A program made the translations under genes and the position numbers. This document shows, in pieces, positions 22,256 to 33,754 of a stretch of DNA of 64,000 nt. Under the pieces are notes generated by a model. It saw only the letters and a list, made by a program, of their open reading frames with translations. It made no database searches and had not been told where the DNA came from. Origin of the DNA: Pyrus communis (lineage: Eukaryota; Streptophyta; Magnoliopsida; Rosales; Rosaceae); contig NC_084808.1 in assembly GCF_963583255.1 (NCBI RefSeq), positions 8,083,501 through 8,147,500 on the forward strand. Reading direction: 5' to 3'. Within the stretch, counting starts at the first letter, position 1. Every line of letters begins with the position of its first letter.

Positions 22256-22622
22256 AATTCCCCCACACTTAGCTTTTGATAGTCCCTGAGCAAAACAAAG
22301 AAAACAAAACAAAACCTAAACCTTCCAACAATTGCCTCAGGGATTTCCAATGAAACATGACATGTTAAAAATCACTATCCACATAGATTTTAGCCATCCT
22401 TACCCTCGAGCTTATACTTAACCACAGTAACCACTCACTAGCTCGCATTTAATCAGTTAAAACAACATTTTGAATGTAGTAACATGCCTTAGAGAATTCA
22501 CTCAATTCCTCACCGGATATACTCTCTATTTTCACAAAGATTTTCTGACTACACTCCCTATACTAAGTATTTGTGAGAAGATTGATGTAAACATGTAGAC
22601 TAGCACTCACATATGTTATATC
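22256..22622 (-). mobile_element. 3' internal end of the minus Athila element, with PPT
   Basis: Non-coding. Reverse complement of AAGTGTGGGGGAATT at 22256-22270 is the polypurine tract. The rest matches, in reverse, 38497-38805 and 35290-35346 of the plus Athila element. It breaks at 22622, where a plus LTR starts. Confidence 0.8.
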
Positions 22623-24631
22623 TGATAGGAGTATATTTATGCTACTTAGTTATGTTGTTTCCTTGCATTTAGTTAGCTAATTACTACTTATTATAGTGTT
22701 TTAAGCTATTTTCATGTGTTTGTAGGTCCTAATGGTAAAGTTGGCAAGAAAGTGCATTTTGGAGCCATTTGGAGCAGTTTTGGGCATCAATTAGATAGCT
22801 TATGAGTGGAGCAACATGGATGGACGAATTTGAAGACCAAAGGTGTCTAGGAATGTGCTTAAGAGTTGGAGAAGCAAAATTGGAAGTTTTGAAGATAAGG
22901 AATCAACTATAAAGAAGGAACCTTATCCTATCTTACCCAAAACATTATCCAAACAAACCTTATCTTATCCTATCCTAACCAACCTTATCCTTTACTAAAT
23001 CTAGCATTATCCTAACTTATCTTATCCAAATCAGTTTGTGCCTTAATTCTAGCTATTCAGAAGGCATTAGTTATACATTTAAATACATAACTCAGATTCT
23101 AGAAGCCTTATCCCTTATATGCCGCATATATGCCCTTCCCTTGGTGGTTTAGGAGTTGTAATCCTTTCCTACACCTATGCCGCATGTCCTTGTCCCTTTA
23201 GGTTCAGAAATCTGTTTAAAAACATTCTTTCTAGAAGCCCTATTCTTGATCCTAATAGTTGGCCACACCTTTCTACCCTAATTTCCCTTGGTTTCTGGTT
23301 GTTTTAACCCATTCCACTTGGGTTTTGGTTGCACAATTCTATTCCTATTCAGCTTATGCCTTGCCCTATCCTTGTTTTCCAAGGCTTTGCTGTGAAACCC
23401 TAGCCTATAAATACAATGTTATGCCGCATGTTTCATCCATCCTATTCACTCATTCATTCATTCATACATTCAACCATCAAACACCATAATTCACACCACA
23501 TCACCCTAGTGCCGCAAGCAAGGAAGGAAAGAGAAGAGGACTTGTGCAATCTGCCATCCAAGGGAGTGCTGTGCATGCCATTGGAGTGTGGAGCGTTTCT
23601 GGGTTCTTTCTATCCATAGTTTTAGTTTGATGTTTATTTTAATTTGGTTTTCAATTATGATGAACATGTGGAACTAATTTCTTTTTAGTTAGAGGTGAAT
23701 TTGAAGCCATGATTATATGTTTTATATGAATTGATTACATCCAGTTATTGTTTCTTGAGTCTTGAATGTGATTTGCTTATCTAAGTAATCAAAACTTGTT
23801 TTTGTATGTTGGTTAAGAGTTGACACTTAATTTGCATGCATGAATTTGATGCTAGAGTATAAGGGAGTTTCACGTAATAGTTATTTGCTTATATTCACAA
23901 GTAGTGGAGGTTGCTAGTCACAATCGTGTTAAGTGAATCCTTGGCATGAGTCTCATGCGTTTCATAGTGATGAATGCCTCGTCAATGCTTATGGTTTTCA
24001 AAGAACTTAATGACTTTTGATATGTATCTCTATCATGCGTTTCATATAGGGAACTTGAGAAAGATAATTTGGTTGTAATGCGTATTCATTCAATTCAATG
24101 AAATAAGGAAATCTGATGGTTGGTTGTGCGATGCATTAACTTGGGGCGTTGTCATTCATAGTCTAAGGGAATAATAACTGGAAATTGGTTTATATGCATA
24201 TGTCATGTGTGGAGAAGGACCCTCTAGCTAGCCTTTCACCCCTATCAATTCACCAAATTCGTTTTTACAAAATGTTTTACGCAAAGTTTCTGTTTTAAGT
24301 TTTAAACTCGTAAAAAACAATCCCCTTTTCATTTAGTCTTGTTATTTGAGTCAAAATCTGTTTTCTTTTAGTCTTTTGAGTCAAGTTAAGTCTTATTTTC
24401 GTCAAAATCACTTGTTAGGTCTAAATTAGAGTCTTTTTTTATTGTTTGTTGCTGTTTTGAGTGTTTTAAGTTAGTTTTGAGTCTATAGAGTCTAGTTTAG
24501 TGTTTTTAAGTCTTATTTGTGTTGATTAGCATCCCTAGTTAATCCCCGGTCTAGAACGATCCCTACTTACATATATACTACAATTGTCAACAATAGGGTT
24601 TAATTTGTGTGTCAAGTTAATTTTCACATCA
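22623..24631 (+). mobile_element. 5' LTR of truncated Athila element A1 (subfamily a)
   Basis: 2009 bp, from TGATAGGAGTATATTTATG to TTAATTTTCACATCA. It is directly followed by an Athila primer-binding site and a gag start, so it is a 5' LTR. Its subfamily differs from the 3' LTR at 38806-40744, and flanks ATATC and TTAGT do not match, so the two should not be paired. Confidence 0.82.
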
Positions 24632-24636
24632 AATTT

Positions 24637-24653
24637 TGGCACCGTTGCCGAGG
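24637..24653 (+). other. Primer-binding site (tRNA-Asp type)
   Basis: TGGCACCGTTGCCGAGG, five bases after the LTR, resembles the complement of the 3' end of tRNA-Asp used by Athila elements, with about two mismatches to the canonical TGGCGCCGTTGCCGGGG. Confidence 0.8.
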
Positions 24654-24805
24654 ATTAGCAAACTTGCTAATCCCTTTTGTTTGTGTCGTGTCAAAGTGAA
24701 TCGTAAGGTCAAGTGTGTCGTGTGTTCTTTGTGTCTGTTTATGTTTGCCGTGCCCTTTAAAGTGGTTGCTAATTTGTTTTGGTTCTTTGTTTCAGGTACT
24801 AGTTT

Positions 24806-25440
24806 ATGACTCGTAGTTCTCAACCTATTCGTGCAAACATCTTGGAGTTTGACGACGATTTTGAACGATCTTTTAGAAGAAAGAGGAAGCAACTAGAACT
24901 TAATCCACCTAGTTCAAGTTCAGAGTCTAAATCTAGATTTGAAGAAGAAGAAAGCATGGCTGTGGCCAATCGAACAATCAAAGAACTTTCAGCTTCGGGA
25001 TTAGACAATGTTGTGCCTTTATGCATTCAATATCCTGTGGCAGCTCAAGGCAAGACCGATGAGTTCGAATTGAAGTCTAGCTTGTTGCATCACATTCCCA
25101 AATACCATGGGCTATCCATGGAAGATCCAAACAAGCATCTTAAGGAGTTTGAAGTGGTATGTTCAAGCATGACACCTATCAATGTTGATGGGAACATTCT
25201 GAAGATGAAGGCCTTTCCATTCTCTCTTTTGGAAAAGGCTAAATATTGGCTATACGAATTGGCACCTGGAACCGTCACTTCTTGGGAGAGCATGTAACGA
25301 GCATTCTTAGAGAAGTTTTTCCCAACTTCGAGAGTCATTCTCTTGGGGAAGAGAATTAGTGGCATTCAACAAAGGCAAGGAGAGTCTTTTCTAGCGTACT
25401 ATGAACGTTTCAAGACTCTAGTTGCATCATGCCCTCAACT
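24806..25440 (+). pseudogene. Athila gag fragment A1 (5' part)
   Basis: Starts ATG ACT CGT (MTRSSQPIRANILEFDDDFE). It carries the conserved stretch IKELSASGLDNVVPLCIQY and HHIPKYHGLSMEDPNKHLKE, typical of Athila Gag. A TAA at 25295-25297 replaces the Lys codon present in the sister copy (26418 region). Homology goes on to about 25440, where it jumps into inverted 3' internal sequence. The fragment lacks the rest of gag and all of pol. Confidence 0.85.
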
Positions 25441-25845
25441 TGGAAGCGAGAACCAGGGATTCCATATGCTTGTACTAATTTCAAACTCCACATATTGAAT
25501 CACATAATAATCAAGATAAAAGTTTAATGGTTGTAATGGGGCTAAGGTATTGGCTAACAAAGAAAGGTTAAGGATAGACAAAGGTTCTTAAAGTGACAGT
25601 AAGCAAAGTAATGAAATCTACACTGAGAATTCAACTTTTGATTGCAGCACCCAACTTTAAACACAAAGGGGGAGATTCATACAATTTTAGGGTCAGATTC
25701 ACATTTTTGGACCCTTTTTCAGCAACCAACACTTATGAACTTATTCTCACTTCTTTTCAACCTTTTTTTTTTTTTTTTTTTTTTTTTTTCAAGGTTTTTT
25801 TTTGCTTTTTCTTGTTTTTTTTTTTCCTTTGAAACATACACACTA
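25441..25845 (-). mobile_element. Inverted Athila 3' internal fragment between two gag starts
   Basis: Read on the minus strand this matches the order of 34850-35220 of the plus element (GGAATCCCT, TTGTTAGCCAATACCTTA, CTTTGCTTACT, CACTTAGAATT-like and an A/G-rich tract). It looks like the continuation of the fragment at 22256-22622, minus about 80 bp. The left junction (about 25440) is clear. The right junction with the second gag leader (about 25830-25845) is approximate. It includes a long poly(T). Confidence 0.7.
25767..25822. repeat. Poly(T) tract in the inverted fragment
   Basis: Several T-runs separated by short breaks; the reverse complement of the A/G-rich tract at about 34860-34900. 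Confidence 0.8.
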
Positions 25846-25903
25846 CTTCTTTTTATTTTAGTTTCTGACTTTGTTTTGTTTTCCTGTTTTTAGGTACTAG
25901 TTT

Positions 25904-27448
25904 ATGACTTGAAGTTCTCAACCTGTTTGTGAGCACATCTTTGACTTTGACGACGATTTTGAACAAACTTTGAGAAGGAAGAGGAAGGAGCCAGAGCCTA
26001 ATCCACCTAGTTCTAGCTCAGAATATGAGTTTGAAGAGGAAGAAGGGGCCACGGTTCAGGAGGAAGAAGATGCACAAGTCATGGTAGCGGATAATCAAAC
26101 AATCAAGGAACTTTCAGCCTCGGGATTGGACAATGTCGTACCCCTATGCATTCAATATCCTAGGGCAGCTCAAGACAAGACCAATGAGTTCAAATTAAAG
26201 TCTAGCTTGCTGCATCATATTCCCAAGTACCATGGGCTGTCCATGGAAGATCCAAACAAACACTTGAAGGAATTTGAAGTGGTATGTTTAAGCATGACCC
26301 CAATCAATGTGGATACCATCATTTTGAAGATGAAAGCTTTTCCATTCTTTCTTTTGGAAAAAAAAAAAAAAAAAAACTAAAGATTGGTTGTATGAATTGG
26401 CACCTGGAACCATCACTTATTGGGAAAGCATGAAGAGAGCATTCTTAGAGAAATTCTTCCCAACTTCAAGAGTCATTCTTTTGAGGAAGAAGATTAGTGG
26501 AATCCAACAAAACCAAGGAGAATCCTTTCCAGCATATTATGAGCGTTTCAAGACTCTAGTTGTATCATGCCCTCAACATCAAATGAAAGAAGAGCTTCTA
26601 ATTCAATATTTCTACGAAGGACTTCTTATAATTGAGAGACAAATGCTAGATGCATCAGTGGGAGGAGCTTTGGTTGACAAATTGATGCTAAGACTCTAAT
26701 TGAAAACCGAGCCTTGAATGTATAACAATACGAATGAGTTAGGCAAAGGGACACCCCATGGCAGCAACCACAAGTGAATGAGGTAAGTGCAATTTCTGAA
26801 ATTCAATCTCAATTGGCTAATCTCACTGTTCTTGTGTCTCAGGTTGTTGATGGATCCAAAGTTCAAAAAGCAAGTGTATGTGGCGTGTGCACCATGCAAT
26901 GACACCCCTCTAAGCAATGCCCTTAATTGATTGAGAATGGAGGGTGGGAAAGTGTTAATGTCATGGGATTTCAAGGCCACAATCAGCCCAAATATGATCC
27001 ATACGCCAACATTTACAATCCGGGATGGAGAGATCACCCAAACATGAAGTGGAGGGAGCCTCAACAACCTCAACAACAAGGAGGATTTCGTCCACCAACC
27101 CTTGGGGTATTTCAAAGGCCATTCACACCAATGCAACCTCAAACACCTCCGGTTCAAACAAATTCAGGTACATCTTTGGATAATGATAAAGTTATTCAAT
27201 TACTCACCTCTTTGACTCAGGGAGTACAAAATCAAAACAAAGAGATGCAAAATCAAGCCAAAAAGGTGGATGAATTGGAAAAGCAAATGGGGCAAATAGC
27301 AGAGTTCATGGGCCAATTCAGAGAGCAAGGCAGATTGCCTAGTTCAACCATTGTCAACCCGAAGGGAGGATTTGAATCTGCCAAAGCCATTACACTAAGA
27401 AGTGGCAAAGAAGTTGGAACCGACCCACAACTATCCAAATCAAGCTGA
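25904..27448 (+). pseudogene. Athila gag pseudogene, element A2
   Basis: Second gag copy on the same strand. Start ATG at 25904 is followed at codon 3 by TGA (CGT in A1). Conserved parts: IKELSASGLDNVVPLCIQY, PKYHGLSMEDPNKHL, YELAPGTITYWESMKRAF, GESFPAYYERFKTLVVSCP. A run of about 18 A at 26358-26376 shifts the frame inside the capsid region. Further frame breaks occur near 26700-26920, where a degenerate knuckle (CGVCTMQ) is visible. The C-terminal part (26927-27448) is Pro/Gln-rich, then has a heptad-like stretch (QNKEMQNQAKKVDELEKQMG). No 5' LTR adjoins this copy; its leader starts near 25845. Confidence 0.85.
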
Positions 27449-27466
27449 CAAAAGGATGAAAAACTG

Positions 27467-28348
27467 ATGCAAGAAGAGGAGGAACAAGGCCAAGCCACAG
27501 CAAGGGTAGAACTACCCTTGCCACAACCACCTAAGGATCCCAAATTGTCCACCACATGTAAGTTAAGTCCAAATTTACTGAATTCTAACCCTATTCCACC
27601 AAATGTGCCTTTCCCTCGCAGATTTATGCAATCAAAGAAAGAAGAAAGTGAAAAGGACATTCTTGAGACATTTAGGAAGGTGCAAGTCAATATTCCACTC
27701 TTTGATGCAATTAAACAGGTTCCAAAGTATGCCAAATTCTTGAAAGAACTTTGCACAACAAGGAAGAGGATTTCGAACAAGGAAGTGGTAAAGGTAAGTG
27801 ATAATGTTTCAGCGGTTTTACAAAGGAAATTACCTCCTAAATGCAAAGATCCAGGTAGTTTCACCATCCATTGTGTTATTGGCAATACTAAGTTTGAACA
27901 TGCCATGTTAGACTTAGGTGCATCCATTAATGTCATGCCATATTTTATTTATGCATCTATAAACTTAGGAGAGCTGAAAAATGATGGTGTTATTAATCAA
28001 TTAGCCGATCGTTCTAATGCATATCCAAAAGGAGTTTTGGAAGATGTTTTAGTGCAGGTTAATAACTTAATCTTTCCGGCTGATTTCTATGTGCTTGACA
28101 TGGAAGATTTGGCCCATTCCACACCTTTGCCGATCCTACTTGGGAGACCTTTCATGAAAACAGCCTGCACCAAGATAGATGTGTTCAAAGGGACATTGAC
28201 AATGGAATTTGATGGCGAGATTATTGATTTTAACATTTCTGAAACTATGAAGTATCCTAGTGATGATCATTCATGTTTTTCTATTGATATTATAGATTCA
28301 TTGGCGCAGGAACATTTGGAACAATTACATAGGATGCACTTGAAATAG
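27467..28348 (+). pseudogene. Athila aspartic protease region, element A2
   Basis: A 293-codon open stretch following a stop at about 27446. It holds FRKVQVNIPLFDAIKQVPKY and KFLKELCTTRKR, then a protease core with HAMLDLGASINVMP (DLGA, the usual Athila form of the active site), and LPILLGRPFMKTACTKIDV. The enzyme would release Gag and Pol proteins. It is part of a broken polyprotein. Confidence 0.85.
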
Positions 28349-28362
28349 TCATTACAAATGGG

Positions 28363-29540
28363 ATGGGAATCAAAAGCCAAAGGGCAGAAGTACACCACAC
28401 CCACATCACCATTGAAGAACTCCATGCCTTGTCCCCTTGTGAAGATGTAGTTGAGATGGTGGCTGCCTTTGAATCATTGCCACAACATGTTGGTAAGTCT
28501 CCAATCCCAATTCCAATTCTCGTTTCTACTAATAAGTTGTTACCCTCAGTGATTCAAGCACCCTCTCTCGAGCTTAAACCATTACCAAATCACTTGAAGT
28601 ATGTCTTCTTGGTAGAACAAGAGACTTTGCCCGTCATAGTCTCTTCCTCACTCACGGCACAAGAAGAAGAAAAGTTGGTGAGGGTGTTAAAGGAATACAA
28701 AATAGCCATTGGATCTCTAATAGTTGTTGGGTTTCACCGGTCCAAGTTATTCCAAAGAAATCCAGAGTCACTGTGATAAAGAATGAAGAGAACGAGCTTG
28801 TGCCCACTCGTATCTAAACAGGTTGGAGATTTTGCATTAATTATAGGAAGCTCAACGCCACTACAAGGAAAGATCACTTCCCTTACTGTTCATTGATCAA
28901 ATGCTTGAAAGGTTAGCCGGTCATTCTTTTTATTGTTCTCTTGATGGTTATTCGAGATATAATCAGATTGTTATAGCTCCAGATGATCAAGAAAAGACCA
29001 CTTTTACTTGTCCATTTGGTACTTTTGCTTATCGTCGAATGCCATTTGGTTTATGTAATGCACCAGGCACCTTTCAAAGATGCATGGTAAGTATCTTTTC
29101 AGATTTTGTTGAGAAGATTATTGAAGTTTTCATGAATGATTTTAGTCTTTTTGGTGATTCGTTTGATGATTGTTTACATAATCTCACTTTAATCTTGAAA
29201 CGATGCATTGAAACTAAGCTTGTTTTAAATTGGGAAAAATGTCATTTCATGGTAAAACAAGGCATAGTTTTGGGTCACATAATTTTAGAAAAGGGAATTG
29301 AGGTTGATAAATCAAAAATAGATCTTGTACGTTACTTACCCTCTCCTACTTCGGTGAGAGAGGTTCATTCTTTTCTTAGACATGCATGATTCTATAGACG
29401 GTTCATCAAGGATTTTTCAAAGATATCCTAACCTCTTTGCATTCTCCTTCAAAAGGATGTGCCATTTATGTTCGATGAAGCATGTGAGAAGGCATTCAAA
29501 CACCTCAAGAAGATGCTAACTTTGGCCCCATCATAGTTCC
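28363..29540 (+). pseudogene. Athila reverse transcriptase region, element A2, catalytic site altered
   Basis: A linker (28363-28776) leads into RT. Motifs present: WRFCINYRKLNATTRKDHFP, HSFYCSLDGYSRYNQI, TFTCPFGTFAYRRMPFGLCN and VLNWEKCHFMVKQGIVLGH. The catalytic box reads FMNDF (29129-29143), with Asn (29135-29137) in place of the first Asp of the usual FMDDF. Breaks include a TGA after NPESL (about 28774), a TAA near 28815, a TGA after FLRHA (about 29387) and a TAA near 29430. It can no longer make a working enzyme. Confidence 0.88.
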
Positions 29541-30048
29541 ACCAGATTGGAGTCTTCCTTTTGAGCTCATGTGCGATGCCTTAGATTATGCAATAGGAGC
29601 TGTTTTAGGCCAAAGGAAGAACAAGCAGCCCCATGTTCTCTATTATGCATCCCAGACCTTGAATGATGCTTAATTGAACTACTCTACCACTGAAAAAGAA
29701 CTTCTTGCTGTTGTGTTTGCTTTAGATAAGTTTCGTTCTTATTTACTTAGCATTAAAGTTATTGTTTATTCTGACCATGCAGCGTTGAAATACTTACTCA
29801 CCAAAAAAGAGGCCAAACCAAGGCTAATTCACTGGATGCTTCTCCTCCAAGAGTTCGATATCAAAATTAGAAATAAGAAAGGAAGTGAAAACGTGGTGGC
29901 TGACCACTTGAGTCGTTTGGTGCACAATGAGGAGTCCCTACCTATCTTAGAAGCCTTCCCAGATGAGCAGCTGTTGTCCATTGAGGTAAGTGAACCATGG
30001 TATGCCAATTTAGTGAATTATCTGGTGTCTAAACAAGCACCAACATGA
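29541..30048 (+). pseudogene. Athila RNase H region, element A2
   Basis: MCDALDYAIGAVLGQRKN keeps the first catalytic Asp. After a TAA (29671-29673) the frame goes on with [20 protein letters not shown] (Glu), [19 protein letters not shown] (Asp) and [17 protein letters not shown] ends it at 30046. The domain degrades RNA in RNA-DNA hybrids; this copy is interrupted. Confidence 0.85.
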
Positions 30049-30076
30049 TAAACTCAAAAAGGATGCACGGTTTTAT

Positions 30077-33000
30077 GTGTGGGATGACCCATACTTGTGG
30101 AAATATTGCCCCGATTATATTCTACGTAGGTGTGTGCATGATTCCGAATTTCATTTAATTTTAACTTTCTGTCACACTTATGCATATGGGGGTCATTTTG
30201 GCACCCAAAGGATAGCACTTAAGGTTCTTGAATGCAGATTTTATTGGCCTACTCTATTTAAAGATGATAGAACTTTTTGCATAACATGTGATCGTTGCCA
30301 AAGAACAGGAAACATAGGTCCAAGAGACCAAAAGCCGCAAACATCCATTCTCGCTATCGAAATTTTTGATGTTTGGGGCATTGATTTCATGGGTCCTTTT
30401 CCTCCCTCACATGGTTTCAATTATATTTTGCTTGTGGTTGATTATGTGTCGAAATGGGTGGAAGCAAAAGCCACCCGTACTAACGATTCTAAAGTGGTTG
30501 TAGATTTTGTTAAAACTAATATCTTTTCCAGATTTGGGATGCCAAGAGTTCTAAAAAGTGATGAGGCTTCCCATTCTTGTAATCAAACCATTGAGGTGCT
30601 GCTTGATGCGAGAATTTATACGCACACAAATTAAACCCTCTTTTTATCAATTGTAGTAAGTATGTAAGTAGGGATCGTTCTGGACCGGGGATTAGGAGGG
30701 ATTGTTAATCACTTGGATTTGACTCAAAAACGTAAAAACACAATATAAAACACTATACTAGACTCAAAGAATGCAAAACTAAACTTTAAAACACTAAAAC
30801 AAACCAAAAGACTCAAACATCACCCAAAACACTCAAAACTGCCTTAAAAACACTTTCTGGGCAGTTTTGAGCACTTTGGTGAATTTGGACGAATTTGTGT
30901 AACAAATTGAATCAAAACTCTTATAAACACAAACTAAGACACTTTCTAACTAAATTAGACAATAAAGTAAAGGGGGATTGAGTTTTGGACGAAATTAAAC
31001 TAAATGCACAGATTTTAGAACAGAATGTAATTATGAATTTGATGGAATTGAATGGATGGGAAGCTAGCTAAGGGGTTCATCTCCACACATGTTATACTTG
31101 CATATAAAACGATTTCCAATTGCCTTTCAATAAACCATGAATTCTCAACACCCCAAGTTAACCGTGATGCACTAATTAACCTTCAAATCTTCCTTATGTC
31201 AATGAATTGGATGATGCATGCGACAATTCAAATCATTCTCCAACGGTCCTCAACATGAATGCATAGAAGAGGTACAGTGAGAGATCATTATGCTCTATGA
31301 AAATTATAAATGTTGACGAGGCAATTGTAACTATGAATGCATGAAACTCTTGCCAAGAATTCATTTAACGCGATTGTTTATAAGCAACCTCCACTACTTG
31401 TGAATATAAGTTTGTAACGATTAGGTGAAACTCGCTTATATTCTAGCGTCATATTCATGCATGAAAATTAAGCGTGCACTCTCAATAAACATACATAAAT
31501 AAGTTATCAATCAAACAGTTAAACAAATTGAATTCACAACTTATGAAACGCAATTAGAAGTAATCAAATCAATTTGCAAGCATAAACATATATTTCGAAT
31601 CACCCCCTAGCTAAAGGGGATTTAGTTCCTCATACGTACAATACAAAGAGAATTGAAATTAAACATTGAAATCAAAGAAACACCTAAACATTCCAACAAC
31701 TCAAACTTGAATTGTATGAACGTTTAGGCCCTCTTCTCTTCCTCTTTGTTGCTGCACAAGGTCTAAGGTGAGTTTTGGAGTGGTGTGAAGTGTTTTGGAT
31801 TTCTGGAATGGTGGAGGAAGGCACGACACAAAGGGATTGTTTTTGTGCCGTCTGTTGTGTGATTGAATGGATGGAATGGTGGAGTGAATGGAGGAATTTC
31901 TGTGGTGAATGGGAATGAATTTCTGAATATGGAAGAATGAATGTTTTGTGGCTGCAATGGATGCTTATTTATAGGTGAAAAAGAGGGAATATGACAGCTA
32001 GGTTATGATGATGAATGCATGTGCAAAGTTGGTTGAATGATTATGAGTGCATGTGGCTTAAATAGCATGTGGAATGGCTGGAAATGCAAGGAGTAATGCA
32101 CGGCAAGGATGGGTTGAGTGATTGAGTGTGCATGTGGCTGATTTATGAAGGGAATGCATGTGGATTAAAGTGGAATGAGATGCACGGCAATGATGGTGAT
32201 TTTCTGGAATGATGGCAGGTTGTGTATGTGAGTGATTAGGGTGAATGTGCATGTGCTTTGACAGCTAGGTTGAATTAATTAAAGGGATTGCATGTGGCTT
32301 GGCTGGAATGAATGGAATGCAATCTGAAATGGGATGGGAGTGCACGGCACAAAGGGAAATGGCTGGGATTGTGGTGCAATGATGGAGGAATAAGTGCATG
32401 TGGGTTGGAAATGCATGTGAAATAGGTTGGAAGGAAGTGTGTATGCACGGCAATGATGGGTATTTTCTGCAATGGTTGCAATGATGAAATGGATGGGAGT
32501 GCATGTGGCTTGGGTGCATGTGGATTACAGCTATGGTGGGAAAGATATGTGAATGTGGCTGATGAGAAGAATAGGGTGAATGGTATGCACGGTTTTGGGA
32601 GAGAATGGTGAAGAGTTGTGGCTGAATGAATTAGGTTCTTGGGTTATGGGAGTGATGGCTTAGAGAATTAGGTTGAGGGTGGCTGGATGAATAGAATGAA
32701 CGAATGAAATTCTAGGGTGAAAAATAGAGGGTACGGCTAGATGTGGAACTAGGGTTATTAGGGAGAATGAATGGGTGCAACATGGTTGTGTTGGTGATGA
32801 ATGTGAACTCTTTGTTCTTCATTTTCATTTCTTCATCTCTTTATTTATTCCTATCCTCCTTTGGTCTTCAATTTCGTCCATCTACTTGGCTTAAAGCATA
32901 TGCAATCCATTTAAATCCTAATTTGCTCCAAAAGGCTCCAAAAGGCATCCTTTTGCATACTTTGCCCTTAGAACCTGAAAACACACAAAAGAAGCATAAA

Positions 33001-33754
33001 GGACTAAAATAACTAAAGAAACACAACGTAAATGCACAAGAACAAGCCAATTAAGTCGCATAAATATGCTCCTATCACTGCTTAAGAAGTATAATGTCAC
33101 GCATAAGGTTTCAACACTTTATCATCCTCAAACAAGTGGGCAAGCCGAGATTTCAAATAGAGAAATCAAGTAGATTTTGGAGAAAACTGTTGGGCCAACA
33201 AGAAGGATTGGAGCTTACGTTTGGATGATGCACTGTGAGCATATCGTACGGCCTACAAAACACCCATTGGAATTTCCCCATTTCGGCTTATCTATGGCAA
33301 ACCATGCCATCTTCCCGTGGAATTAGAACACAAGGCGCATTGGGCTGTCAAAACATTCAACATGGACATAGATGCGGCTAGAATGTATAGGAAACTTCAA
33401 TTAAACGAACTTGAAGAGATTAGGCATGAAGCTTATGAGAATGCTCGAATTTACAAGGAGAAAACAAAGGCATTCCATGACAAGATGATTCGTAGCAAGA
33501 CATTCTCAATTGGGCAGAAAGTGTTACTTTTCAACTCTAGCCTTCGATTGTTTCCCGGTAAGTTACGTTCTAAATGGATTCGTCCTTTTGTTGTTACTAA
33601 TGTTTTTCCTTATGGTTCAGTCCAAATTCAAAGTTCAAAGACCAGACAAGAATTCAAGGTGAATGGGCATCGTTTGAAGCCTTACTATGACTTTTCTAAG
33701 GAGCATGTGGTGGAGGAAATACCCCTCCATGCCGTGGGCTCCAATGAAGCTTAA
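30077..33754 (+). pseudogene. Athila integrase region, element A2, split by a solo LTR
   Basis: Part one (30077-30603) has the zinc finger (His in [19 protein letters not shown]) and core motifs [17 protein letters not shown] and LKSDEASHS (catalytic Asp residues). It stops at EVLL where the LTR 30604-33077 is inserted. Part two resumes at 33083 ([20 protein letters not shown], then the Glu in SNREI), meets a TAG (about 33171) and a frameshift (about 33190), and ends with [35 protein letters not shown], the terminal [10 protein letters not shown], and a TAA at 33752-33754. One CTGCT copy and the LTR can be removed with the frame kept. Confidence 0.9.
30604..33077 (-). mobile_element. Athila-type solo LTR (subfamily b) in integrase, TSD CTGCT
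   Basis: 2474 bp in minus orientation, from TGATGCGAGAATTTATACG to TATGCTCCTATCA. Flanks CTGCT at 30599-30603 and 33078-33082 are identical. No internal domain: solo LTR. Its 31.8-32.7 kb part is rich in GCATGTGGCT and TGCACGGC, the reverse complement of the CATGCA-rich part of the LTR at 17787-20866, which confirms the same subfamily. Confidence 0.93.
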
